Source: an uncultured Clostridia bacterium
Lineage (GTDB): Bacteria; Bacillota; Clostridia; Oscillospirales; CAG-272
Direction: 5' to 3'
Assembly (NCBI GenBank): GCA_945485605.1
Contig: CALYSG010000037.1
Location: 1-13,120, forward strand
DNA: 13,120 nt
In this document: positions 1 to 5,890 of the stretch, one piece after another
Layout: each line of letters starts with the position of its first letter
Position numbering within the stretch: position 1 is the first letter of the stretch
Made by a program: the position numbers and the translations under genes
The notes under the pieces: model-generated
What the model saw: only the letters and a program-made list of their open reading frames with translations
What the model was told of the DNA's origin: nothing
The model's database searches: none

Positions 1-2
1 CG

Positions 3-2495
3 ATGGACAGCGAGGTCAGGCAGTCCTTCATCGAATATGCGATGTCTGTCATCATTTCGCGTGCGCTCCCCGATGTAAGAGACGGTATGAAGCCGGGTCA
101 GCGGCGCATAATATACGCTATGTATGAGGATCACCTTACGCACGACAAGCCGTTCAGAAAGTCGGCGACGACGGTCGGAAACGTTCTCGGACGTTATCAT
201 CCTCACGGGGATGCCGCCGTTTACGGCACGATGGTAAGAATGGCGCAGGATTTTTCATACAGGTATCCTCTTATAGAGGGGCACGGAAATTTCGGTTCGG
301 TCGACGGCGACAGCGCTGCTGCCTACCGTTACACCGAGGCGCGCCTTGACCGCATATCGAACGAGATGACGCGCGACCTTGAGAAAGAGGTCGTTGACTT
401 CGTTCCGAACTTTGACAACCGTCTGCGCGAGCCGACGGTGCTTCCGTCGCGCTTTCCGAACCTGCTTGTAAACGGTTCTATGGGTATCGCCGTCGGTATG
501 GCGACGAACATTCCGCCTCATAACCTGCGCGAGACGGTCGCCGCGACCGATTACAGAATGGATCACCCCGACTGCTCGGTAGAGGAGCTCATGCAGTTCC
601 TTAAAGGCCCCGATTTTCCGACCGCGGCGATAATCTACGGCACGGCGGGGATAAAACAGGCTTACAGGACGGGCAAGGGCAGGGTAATGGTCCGCTCGAG
701 GGCTAAGGTCGAGGAGGACAAGCACAGGATAATCTTCACCGAGATACCCTACGGTGTCAACAAGGCGATGCTCTGCGAGAGCATAGCAAGGCTCGTGCGC
801 GAAAAGCGCATCGACGGGATCACCGAGCTGAGGGATGAGTCGGGACGCGACGGCATGAGCATCGTAATAGAGTTCCGCCGCGACGTGAACTCGCAGATAC
901 TTCTCAATCAGCTCTACAAATACACCGAGCTCGAGAGCACCTACGCGATAAATATGCTTGCTGTCGTCGGAAACGAGCCGAAGATCCTCTCGCTTCCCGA
1001 AATACTTGACAAGTATATCGAATTTCAGGAGCAGGTCATCACCCGCCGCACGAAGTTTGACCTTGACCGAGCTCTTGCAAGGGCGCACATCTTCGAGGGC
1101 TACAAGATCGCCCTTGACAATATAGACGAGATCGTGCAGATAATGAAGACCTCGCCCTCTATCCCCGAATCGAAGGCTACCCTTTGCAATAGATTCGGAC
1201 TGACCGATATTCAGGCGCAGGCAATCGTTGATATGACTCTCGGCAAGCTGACGGGACTTGAGCGCCATAAGATAGAGGAGGAGCTTGCAAGGCTCGAGGC
1301 GCTTATTGCAGACCTTCGCGAGATCCTTTCCGATGAAGGAAGGATCAAGCAGATAATAAAGGACGAAATGCAGGAGATCGCCGACAAATACGGAGACGAC
1401 CGCCGCACGGAGATAGTCGAGGCTGAGGACGAGATAGTCCTTGAGGACCTTATCGAGCGCCACAAGTGCATAATAACCTACACTCACGCGGGATACGTGA
1501 AGCGCCAGCCCGCCGACACCTACGAGGCACAGGGAAGGGGCGGAAAGGGAATCAAGAGCATCACGACCAAGGAAGAGGACTTCATAGAGAAGGTCATCTC
1601 GGTAAACAGCCACGCCTACCTTCTGATGTTTACGAATTTCGGCAAGGTCTATATGCGGAAGGCGTATATGATACCCGAGGCGTCGAGGACGGCAAAGGGC
1701 TCTAACATCGTGAACATTCTCGAGCTTGCACAGGGAGAGAGAGTGACCTCCTTCATCGGGATCAACGGCTTCTCGGGAGGGGATTCCGAGTATCTTACCA
1801 TGATAACGAAGAAGGGTATCGTTAAGCGCACGCTCCTTTCACAGTTTGAATATCAGAGAAAGGGCGGAAAGATCGCCATAAACCTTGACGAGGGCGACGA
1901 GCTTCTCTTTACCCGTCTCACGAAGGGCGACGCGAGCCTGCTTATCGCGACGCACAACGGCATGGCCGTCCGCTTTGACGAGACGAACATCAGGGCTATG
2001 GGAAGAGCTGCCCGAGGCGTTAAGGGTATCCGCCTTGATAAAGGCGATTATATCACCGGAATCACGACGGTCGACGAGGATAAATGGCTCCTTACCGTAA
2101 CCGAGAACGGCTACGGAAAGCTCTCGCCCTTCTCCGACTTCCGCGAGATGAAGAACCGCGGCGGACGCGGCGTGACCTGCCAGAACACCGATGGAAAGTA
2201 CGGCAAGCTTGCGGGTATTGCAGCCGTTTACGATGAGGACGACATTATGCTGACGACGAACCTCGGTCAGCTGATAAGGATCCCCGCCGATTCCGTCAGA
2301 AAATGCTCGAGATCCGCGGGCGGCGTTATCGTTATGCGCCTTGCCGAGGATCAGACGATCGTGAATATTACGAGGATATCAGCCGAAAGCGAAGAGGCTC
2401 AGGGTGAGCCCGACGCCGAGCCGGAGGCAAGCTCGGACGAACTGAAGGATACCTCCGCCGCAGATCTCCTTACCGATACCGAGTCCGAGGAGTGA
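3..2495 (+). CDS. gyrA: DNA gyrase subunit A, 5' end outside the window
   Basis: GyrA is the DNA-breaking and rejoining subunit of the A2B2 gyrase that introduces negative supercoils using ATP hydrolysed by GyrB. Numbered from the ATG at base 3, the breakage-reunion domain runs to about residue 480. It includes YAMSVIISRALPDVRDG (12-28), HPHGDAAVYG (66-75) and the active-site Arg109-Tyr110 in AAYRYTEAR. The C-terminal DNA-wrapping domain (about 485-790) carries a GyrA box, QGRGGKG at 510-516, one change from canonical QRRGGKG; this favours GyrA over ParC. The tail (about 793-830) is very acidic. Family members usually have 10-40 residues before the SFIEYAM block, so the ATG at base 3 is probably internal and the true start lies upstream. 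Positions equivalent to E. coli Ser83 and Asp87 are Ala71 and Gly75; Tyr108 replaces the Met found at E. coli position 120, a change I associate with clostridial GyrA. The stop overlaps the next gene. Confidence 0.97.
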   Translation: MDSEVRQSFIEYAMSVIISRALPDVRDGMKPGQRRIIYAMYEDHLTHDKPFRKSATTVGNVLGRYHPHGDAAVYGTMVRMAQDFSYRYPLIEGHGNFGSVDGDSAAAYRYTEARLDRISNEMTRDLEKEVVDFVPNFDNRLREPTVLPSRFPNLLVNGSMGIAVGMATNIPPHNLRETVAATDYRMDHPDCSVEELMQFLKGPDFPTAAIIYGTAGIKQAYRTGKGRVMVRSRAKVEEDKHRIIFTEIPYGVNKAMLCESIARLVREKRIDGITELRDESGRDGMSIVIEFRRDVNSQILLNQLYKYTELESTYAINMLAVVGNEPKILSLPEILDKYIEFQEQVITRRTKFDLDRALARAHIFEGYKIALDNIDEIVQIMKTSPSIPESKATLCNRFGLTDIQAQAIVDMTLGKLTGLERHKIEEELARLEALIADLREILSDEGRIKQIIKDEMQEIADKYGDDRRTEIVEAEDEIVLEDLIERHKCIITYTHAGYVKRQPADTYEAQGRGGKGIKSITTKEEDFIEKVISVNSHAYLLMFTNFGKVYMRKAYMIPEASRTAKGSNIVNILELAQGERVTSFIGINGFSGGDSEYLTMITKKGIVKRTLLSQFEYQRKGGKIAINLDEGDELLFTRLTKGDASLLIATHNGMAVRFDETNIRAMGRAARGVKGIRLDKGDYITGITTVDEDKWLLTVTENGYGKLSPFSDFREMKNRGGRGVTCQNTDGKYGKLAGIAAVYDEDDIMLTTNLGQLIRIPADSVRKCSRSAGGVIVMRLAEDQTIVNITRISAESEEAQGEPDAEPEASSDELKDTSAADLLTDTESEE

Positions 2496-3484
2496 CGGGG
2501 GATCACGTGAAAACACTGAACGGAAAAAAGAGCGGAAAAGGGTTTAAAATAAGGCTCGATCCGGCTTATCTTATCCTTTTCTGCTATATAATGCTGATAT
2601 TTTCGCGGTTTGTTATGCGGGGGATCGGCAGCGGAGAGAACGAGTATCTTGCCGTAATAATCATGCAGCTGCTGACCTTTGCGCTTCCGGCGGCGATATG
2701 GTACAGGCTAAGGCTTCTGCCCGGTTTTTCGGAGGGAGGAACGCTGAAGCCCACGGCAAAGAGGCTGAGGCTTTCTCCACCGCGTCTGTCTCATATAACG
2801 ATAATGATATCGTCGGTATTCGTTCTGATCTCGGGCTGTCTGCTGCTGAGTATAGGGATGTCACAGAGCAGCTCGCTCGAGGGCAGCTTCTCGCTGTACG
2901 ACGTATTCGTCTCAAGGTATGACGGAAAGCCGCTCGGCGCGATATGGCTCGTGCTTGCCTATGCGGCGTTGCCGGCAGTGTGCGAGGAGATGGTCTTTCG
3001 CTGCTTCCTTTGTTCCGAATACGACCGATACGGTGTAGCCTGTTCGATCATAATGAACTCACTGTTTTTCGGCTTTCTGCACTTCAATTTCATGAAGCTG
3101 GCGGTCTATCTTTTTGCCGGGGCGGTGCTGACCGTACTGCTCTATGCGACACGGTCGGTGTTTTCGGTCATTATAGTGCATTTTGCTTACAATCTTTTCT
3201 GCATATTCGGACAGCCGTACATAACCGAGTTTTACATCACCGCGGGAAACACGGGGACGGCGGTAATAATCCTTATAGCGATGCTTCTCGGGGCGCTCGT
3301 GGGCTTCTGCGGCGGGGCGAGGAGGCTTTATGCGGGTTATGCCGAGAGCGATCCGCCTTCCGACTCCGAGCCGATGACAAGGGGGCAGTTCATAAAGAAC
3401 CTGAGGGCGTGTCTGCTGACACCGGGCACGGCGATATGCACGGCGCTTTTCCTTGCGTTTTCGATCGTTATGATCTTTATCTGA
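2492..3484 (+). CDS. CPBP (CAAX/Rce1-like) family intramembrane metalloprotease
   Basis: This is a polytopic membrane protein of 330 residues with the motifs of the CPBP/Abi glutamic-type intramembrane protease family. Motif 1 is EExxxR (Glu165, Glu166, Arg170), motif 2 is FxxxH (Phe193 to His197), and motif 3 is HxxxN (His230, Asn234). Hydrophobic stretches lie near 25-42, 52-70, 101-122, 149-164, 182-198, 203-220, 222-239, 256-273 and 312-330. Family members cleave substrates inside the membrane; bacterial ones are linked to bacteriocin self-immunity, peptide processing or unknown roles, and nothing here names a substrate. The GTG at 2492 overlaps the gyrA stop as GTGA, which suggests translational coupling. 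A second in-frame GTG at 2507, preceded by GGGGG at 2496-2500, is an equally plausible start (325 residues). A terminator follows the stop within 5 bp, so this gene ends the gyrA transcription unit. Confidence 0.9.
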   Translation: MTGDHVKTLNGKKSGKGFKIRLDPAYLILFCYIMLIFSRFVMRGIGSGENEYLAVIIMQLLTFALPAAIWYRLRLLPGFSEGGTLKPTAKRLRLSPPRLSHITIMISSVFVLISGCLLLSIGMSQSSSLEGSFSLYDVFVSRYDGKPLGAIWLVLAYAALPAVCEEMVFRCFLCSEYDRYGVACSIIMNSLFFGFLHFNFMKLAVYLFAGAVLTVLLYATRSVFSVIIVHFAYNLFCIFGQPYITEFYITAGNTGTAVIILIAMLLGALVGFCGGARRLYAGYAESDPPSDSEPMTRGQFIKNLRACLLTPGTAICTALFLAFSIVMIFI

Positions 3485-3488
3485 AGTA

Positions 3489-3528
3489 AAAAAGGGAGAC
3501 AGTCCGAGTGTGGATTGTCTCTCTTTTT
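3489..3528 (+). terminator. Intrinsic terminator after the gyrA-protease unit
   Basis: A 17-bp stem (3489-3505 with 3512-3528) encloses a 6-nt GAGTGT loop. The 5' arm starts with A5 and the 3' arm ends with T5. On the plus strand all 17 positions pair, two as G-U wobbles. On the minus strand those two become A-C mismatches but the hairpin still ends in a U-run, so it may also stop weakly the convergent transcript of the DeoR-family gene. Confidence 0.9.
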
Positions 3529-3543
3529 GTAAAACGGGAACTC

Positions 3544-3600
3544 CGCGTGCAGGCACAGCCTGCCCGCGAGGTTTGGCAGCGGGCACTGCCCGCCGCTGCC
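3544..3600. repeat. Two GC-rich short hairpins between convergent genes
   Basis: Hairpin 1 (3544-3568) has a GCAGGC / GCCTGC stem with an ACA loop, extended by outer CGCG / CGCG arms after one mismatch. Hairpin 2 has a GCGGGC / GCCCGC stem with an ACT loop (3579-3593), and an alternative outer pairing GGCAGCGG / CCGCTGCC (3575-3582 with 3593-3600). Neither is followed by a U-run on either strand, so they are not classic terminators. They sit just beyond the stop of the minus-strand regulator and could protect its mRNA 3' end or belong to a dispersed intergenic repeat family. A similar AAGGC-AGA-GCCTT hairpin is at 13108-13120. Confidence 0.6.
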
Positions 3601-3608
3601 CGCATTTT

Positions 3609-4427
3609 TCAGGCTAAAATGAGCTTCACGCCGTTTTTCGTGAGCGAGCTGCAGACCTGCTCGGGAAGGCTCGCGTCGGATACTATGCAGTCAATACAGC
3701 CGAAGGGCGCATAACAAACGGTTGCCCCGCGACGGTACTTCGAGGCGTCGACAAGCAGTATCCTGTAGCTCGAACGGTCGGTCACAAGGCGATTTATCCT
3801 TGCCGTTCCGAAATCCGAGGCGAGAAGCCCTCCGTCCTCCGAAAATCCGTCGGCTCCTACAAAGCATTTGTTGAACCTCAACCCCTCGACAGCCTCCTCG
3901 GTAAGGTATCCGCAAAAGTCCCTTCGCGAGTCGCGGTACTCTCCGCCGATAAGGAATACCTTTGTATGATGCTTCAGAAGATTGAAATTCACGAGCGAAT
4001 GGGTAAAAAACCTCACGCCGCCGTAGCGCGCGGACAGCTCGCGCTCCTGCTCGGGATCTCCCTTCGCCGCACGGAAGAGACGGTCTATCTCGGCACAGAG
4101 CGACATGACCGTCGTCCCCGAATCAAGGTAGACCGTGTCGCCCGGCGCGATCAGCTTCTCAGCCTCCGCACCTATCCTTGCCTTCTTATCGGGATTGTCA
4201 AGGCTCACCGCCTCAAAAGAGTATTCGTTTATCGGCTCGTCAAAGCCGCGGCAGCATATCCCGCCGTAGGTCCTTATCGCGACGCCGTCGCGTTCGAGTC
4301 CGAGAAAGATCCTTCGTACGGTCGATTCGGAGACTCCGAGCTCCCTCATCGCCTCCTCTATCGTAAGCCGCTTTCGGTCGAGAAGCAGCTCAAGGACCTT
4401 CTGCTTTCTCATTTCGTTGTTTTTCAT
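3609..4427 (-). CDS. DeoR-family transcriptional regulator
   Basis: This 272-residue protein is probably the repressor of the divergent sugar operon. An N-terminal DeoR-type winged helix-turn-helix spans about residues 6-58; the recognition helix is near GVSESTVRRI (31-40) and the wing IRTYGG is at 51-56. The C-terminal sensor domain resembles the phosphosugar-binding DeoRC fold: LDSGTT (101-106) matches the usual phosphate-gripping loop, followed by FTHSLVNFNLL, FLIGGEYR, FVGADGFS and LLVDASK (224-230). The family is typically about 250 residues. The extra length here is mostly an insert of roughly 20 charged residues around 113-135, after the phosphate loop. The start ATG at 4427 has no adjacent ribosome-binding site; the best one is some 33 nt upstream, across a hairpin. 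A second in-frame Met lies at codon 6. Convergent with the protease gene and divergent from the oxidoreductase operon. The effector is unknown; a product of the FGGY kinase is a reasonable guess. Confidence 0.93.
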   Translation of the reverse strand: MKNNEMRKQKVLELLLDRKRLTIEEAMRELGVSESTVRRIFLGLERDGVAIRTYGGICCRGFDEPINEYSFEAVSLDNPDKKARIGAEAEKLIAPGDTVYLDSGTTVMSLCAEIDRLFRAAKGDPEQERELSARYGGVRFFTHSLVNFNLLKHHTKVFLIGGEYRDSRRDFCGYLTEEAVEGLRFNKCFVGADGFSEDGGLLASDFGTARINRLVTDRSSYRILLVDASKYRRGATVCYAPFGCIDCIVSDASLPEQVCSSLTKNGVKLILA

Positions 4428-4439
4428 TTTTATAAATAC

Positions 4440-4461
4440 AGCTGTCGCTTCTGCGATAGCT
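4440..4461 (-). promoter_or_regulatory. Hairpin between Shine-Dalgarno and start codon of the deoR-type gene
   Basis: On the minus strand the leader carries the purine-rich stretch AAGGAAAGGAG (plus-strand 4460-4470), then an imperfect inverted repeat AGCTATCGC-AGAA-GCGACAGCT (one A-C mismatch in nine pairs), then 12 nt, then ATG. Linear distance from the SD to the start is about 33 nt, too far for normal initiation. Folding the hairpin would bring the SD to about 12 nt from the ATG. The repeat could instead act as a DNA operator site. Confidence 0.55.
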
Positions 4462-4482
4462 CCTTTCCTTCCGTTTGAATTA

Positions 4483-4511
4483 ATTTTAACTCAAAAAATT
4501 CATTTTGTCAA
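4483..4511 (-). promoter_or_regulatory. Sigma-A promoter for the deoR-type regulator
   Basis: Reading the minus strand, TTGACA (plus-strand 4506-4511) and TAAAAT (4483-4488) are separated by exactly 17 bp. That is a consensus -35 and a five-of-six -10. Transcription would begin near 4476, giving a leader of about 50 nt. The -35 box forms one arm of the palindrome at 4507-4521, so a bound repressor would block it; this fits autoregulation. Confidence 0.75.
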
Positions 4512-4521
4512 TCGAATTGAC
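4507..4521. promoter_or_regulatory. Palindromic operator candidate O1 (GTCAA-N5-TTGAC)
   Basis: The perfect inverted repeat GTCAA-TCGAA-TTGAC is flanked by further offset T-run / A-run symmetry. The left arm is part of the -35 box of the minus-strand promoter; the right arm has no role in that promoter and so is evidence for a protein-binding site. It shares the same 15-bp design with the site at 4581-4595. The natural candidate to bind it is the adjacent DeoR-family protein. Confidence 0.65.
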
Positions 4522-4549
4522 GAAAAAGTGTAAGTATTTGAATAAGCAC

Positions 4550-4554
4550 GTCAA
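4550..4554. promoter_or_regulatory. GTCAA half-site between the two palindromes
   Basis: A lone GTCAA (followed by TTAA) lies 43 bp from the start of O1 and 31 bp from the start of O2, close to four and three turns of B-DNA. The partner arm is not present (CGGTC instead of TTGAC). It may be a weak auxiliary contact; a 5-mer can also arise by chance in AT-rich DNA. Confidence 0.3.
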
Positions 4555-4580
4555 TTAACCGGTCTTTTCTGAAAAAATCC

Positions 4581-4595
4581 GTCAAATATCTTGAC
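4581..4595. promoter_or_regulatory. Palindromic operator candidate O2 (GTCAA-N5-TTGAC)
   Basis: The inverted repeat GTCAA-ATATC-TTGAC has its right arm inside the -35 box (4591-4596) of the operon promoter. The left arm lies upstream of the promoter and is not needed by it. Centre-to-centre distance to O1 is 74 bp, about seven helical turns, so dimers at both sites would face the same side of the DNA and could form a loop closing both promoters. Confidence 0.65.
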
Positions 4596-4619
4596 AAACG
4601 CGCCGGGCGAACGTATAAT
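4591..4619 (+). promoter_or_regulatory. Perfect-consensus sigma-A promoter of the catabolic operon
   Basis: TTGACA (4591-4596) and TATAAT (4614-4619) with a 17-bp spacer match the vegetative consensus at every position. Transcription should start near 4626, leaving a leader of about 32 nt, too short for a riboswitch, with a good SD (AAGGAAGG, 4643-4650) 7 nt before the ATG at 4658. So strong a promoter for a probably specialised pathway implies tight repression, which fits O2 overlapping the -35 box. Confidence 0.9.
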
Positions 4620-4657
4620 TTTATCGAAAACAATATCTCCGAAAGGAAGGAAACCAC

Positions 4658-5890
4658 ATGGGAAACGAACTCAGGATCGGCGTATTCGGCGCATGGCGCG
4701 GAAGAACGTATATGAAGGCTCTTAAATACATCGAGGGCGCGCGCGTGACCGCCGTATGCGAAAAAAAGGGATCGAGAATTGAAAAGGCTAAGGCAGACGT
4801 CGGCGAAGACTGCGCCTTTTATACAGACTTTGATGAGTTTACGGCATCGGGAAAATTCGACGCCGTGATCCTTGCGAACTACTTCAACGAGCACGCGGAC
4901 TACGCGATAAAGGCACTTGAACGCGGTATCCACGTTTTCAGCGAGACTATGGCGGCGTCGACGCTTGCCGACTGCGTAAGGCTATGCCGCACGGTCGAGA
5001 GGACCGGGCTCGTTTATATGATGGCTGAAAACTATCCCTACACGCGCGGCTGCCTTGAGATGAAGCGCCTGTACGAGACGGGGACTCTCGGCGAGGTGAG
5101 GTTTGCCGAGGGTGAATACGAGCATCCGATGAGCCCCGACGAGAACCGAAAGTATATGAATCCGCAGGATAACGGGGACTTTCACTGGAGACGCTATCTG
5201 CCCGTGACCTATTACAGCTCACATTCGCTCGCACCGCTCATGTATATGACCGGACTTACACCGAAGAGGGTAATAGGAAAGGCTGTCCTTGACACCCCCG
5301 CCCACGCGAAGGAATACGAGAGGCTTCGCTCCGACATCGCGGGCATCATGCTCGTCGAGATGGATAACGGCGCGCTCTTCCGCATCAGCGGCTCGTCATA
5401 CCTTGCGCCTCACGAAAACTGGTACCGGCTCAGCTGTATCGACGGCGGGACGGAGCTTATCAGGGGGCATAAGGAAAAGCTCGTGCGCCTTGCCTACAAC
5501 TCCTGGGCTGTTCCCGAGGGCTGTGAGGAAGAGAAGATCTACGAGGCTGTTTTCGAGCGCAATGCCGAGGAAGCGAGTCACTGCGGTCACGCGGGAAGCG
5601 ACTACTTCGTCACCCGCGCCTTTGTCGAAGCGGTAAGGGACGGAAAACCCTTCTTCCCGGACGTTTATCAGGCGACCGCAATGTCGGCGACGGCTATCAT
5701 GGGCTGGAGATCGGTGCTCGAGGACTCGCGCCAGCTCGACATTCCCGATTTCAGAAAGGAATCCGACCGTGCGCTCTACGAAAACGACACGCTGACGCCT
5801 TTCCCCGCAGAGGGAAAGCCGAACAGCCTGCCTTATTCGACGGTTCCGGTGGAAGAGCTTCTCGGAAAGGACAGGGGAAATGAAAACTGA
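4658..5890 (+). CDS. Gfo/Idh/MocA family oxidoreductase, variant without the EKP motif
   Basis: This 410-residue protein is the first gene of the operon. The N-terminal Rossmann fold begins RIGVFGAWRGR (6-16), with Gly8, Gly11 and Gly15 in place of a standard GxGxxG. Where most family members have the EKP motif, whose lysine helps bind nicotinamide and catalyse hydride transfer, this one has FSETMAA (94-100). AENYPY (123-128) follows, and SSHSLAPLMYMTG (from 187, His189) lies where catalytic histidines occur in relatives. The C-terminal half is the alpha/beta substrate domain. Family enzymes oxidise or reduce sugars, cyclitols or glycosides using NAD(P). I recall a subclade with SE-type replacements of EKP, so the loss may be lineage-wide. 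It could have altered cofactor handling, an isomerase or eliminase role, or a partner role for the next gene. Start chosen for its strong SD (4643-4650). The reading frame overlaps the next gene by 11 bp. Confidence 0.9.
   Translation: MGNELRIGVFGAWRGRTYMKALKYIEGARVTAVCEKKGSRIEKAKADVGEDCAFYTDFDEFTASGKFDAVILANYFNEHADYAIKALERGIHVFSETMAASTLADCVRLCRTVERTGLVYMMAENYPYTRGCLEMKRLYETGTLGEVRFAEGEYEHPMSPDENRKYMNPQDNGDFHWRRYLPVTYYSSHSLAPLMYMTGLTPKRVIGKAVLDTPAHAKEYERLRSDIAGIMLVEMDNGALFRISGSSYLAPHENWYRLSCIDGGTELIRGHKEKLVRLAYNSWAVPEGCEEEKIYEAVFERNAEEASHCGHAGSDYFVTRAFVEAVRDGKPFFPDVYQATAMSATAIMGWRSVLEDSRQLDIPDFRKESDRALYENDTLTPFPAEGKPNSLPYSTVPVEELLGKDRGNEN

Noticed and set aside
255..1613. Long open frame of 452 codons on the minus strand inside gyrA
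   Set aside because: It is an antisense shadow of a highly conserved gene with strong GC codon bias; the translation shows no recognisable domain.
2492..3484. CPBP protease as a bacteriocin or abortive-infection immunity gene
   Set aside because: No peptide precursor, exporter or phage-defence gene is nearby; it is tied to gyrA, so a defence role has no support beyond family membership.
2944..3489. Plus-strand 181-codon frame overlapping the protease gene
   Set aside because: It is out of frame with a protein whose CPBP motifs and membrane helices are all intact.
3508..3714. Small plus-strand open frame between the convergent genes
   Set aside because: It begins in the terminator loop, runs through the hairpins and into the DeoR gene antisense, and has no ribosome-binding site.
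4620..4657. Possible riboswitch or attenuator in the operon leader
   Set aside because: Only about 32 nt lie between the predicted transcription start and the ATG, too short for a known riboswitch, and no stable hairpin is seen.
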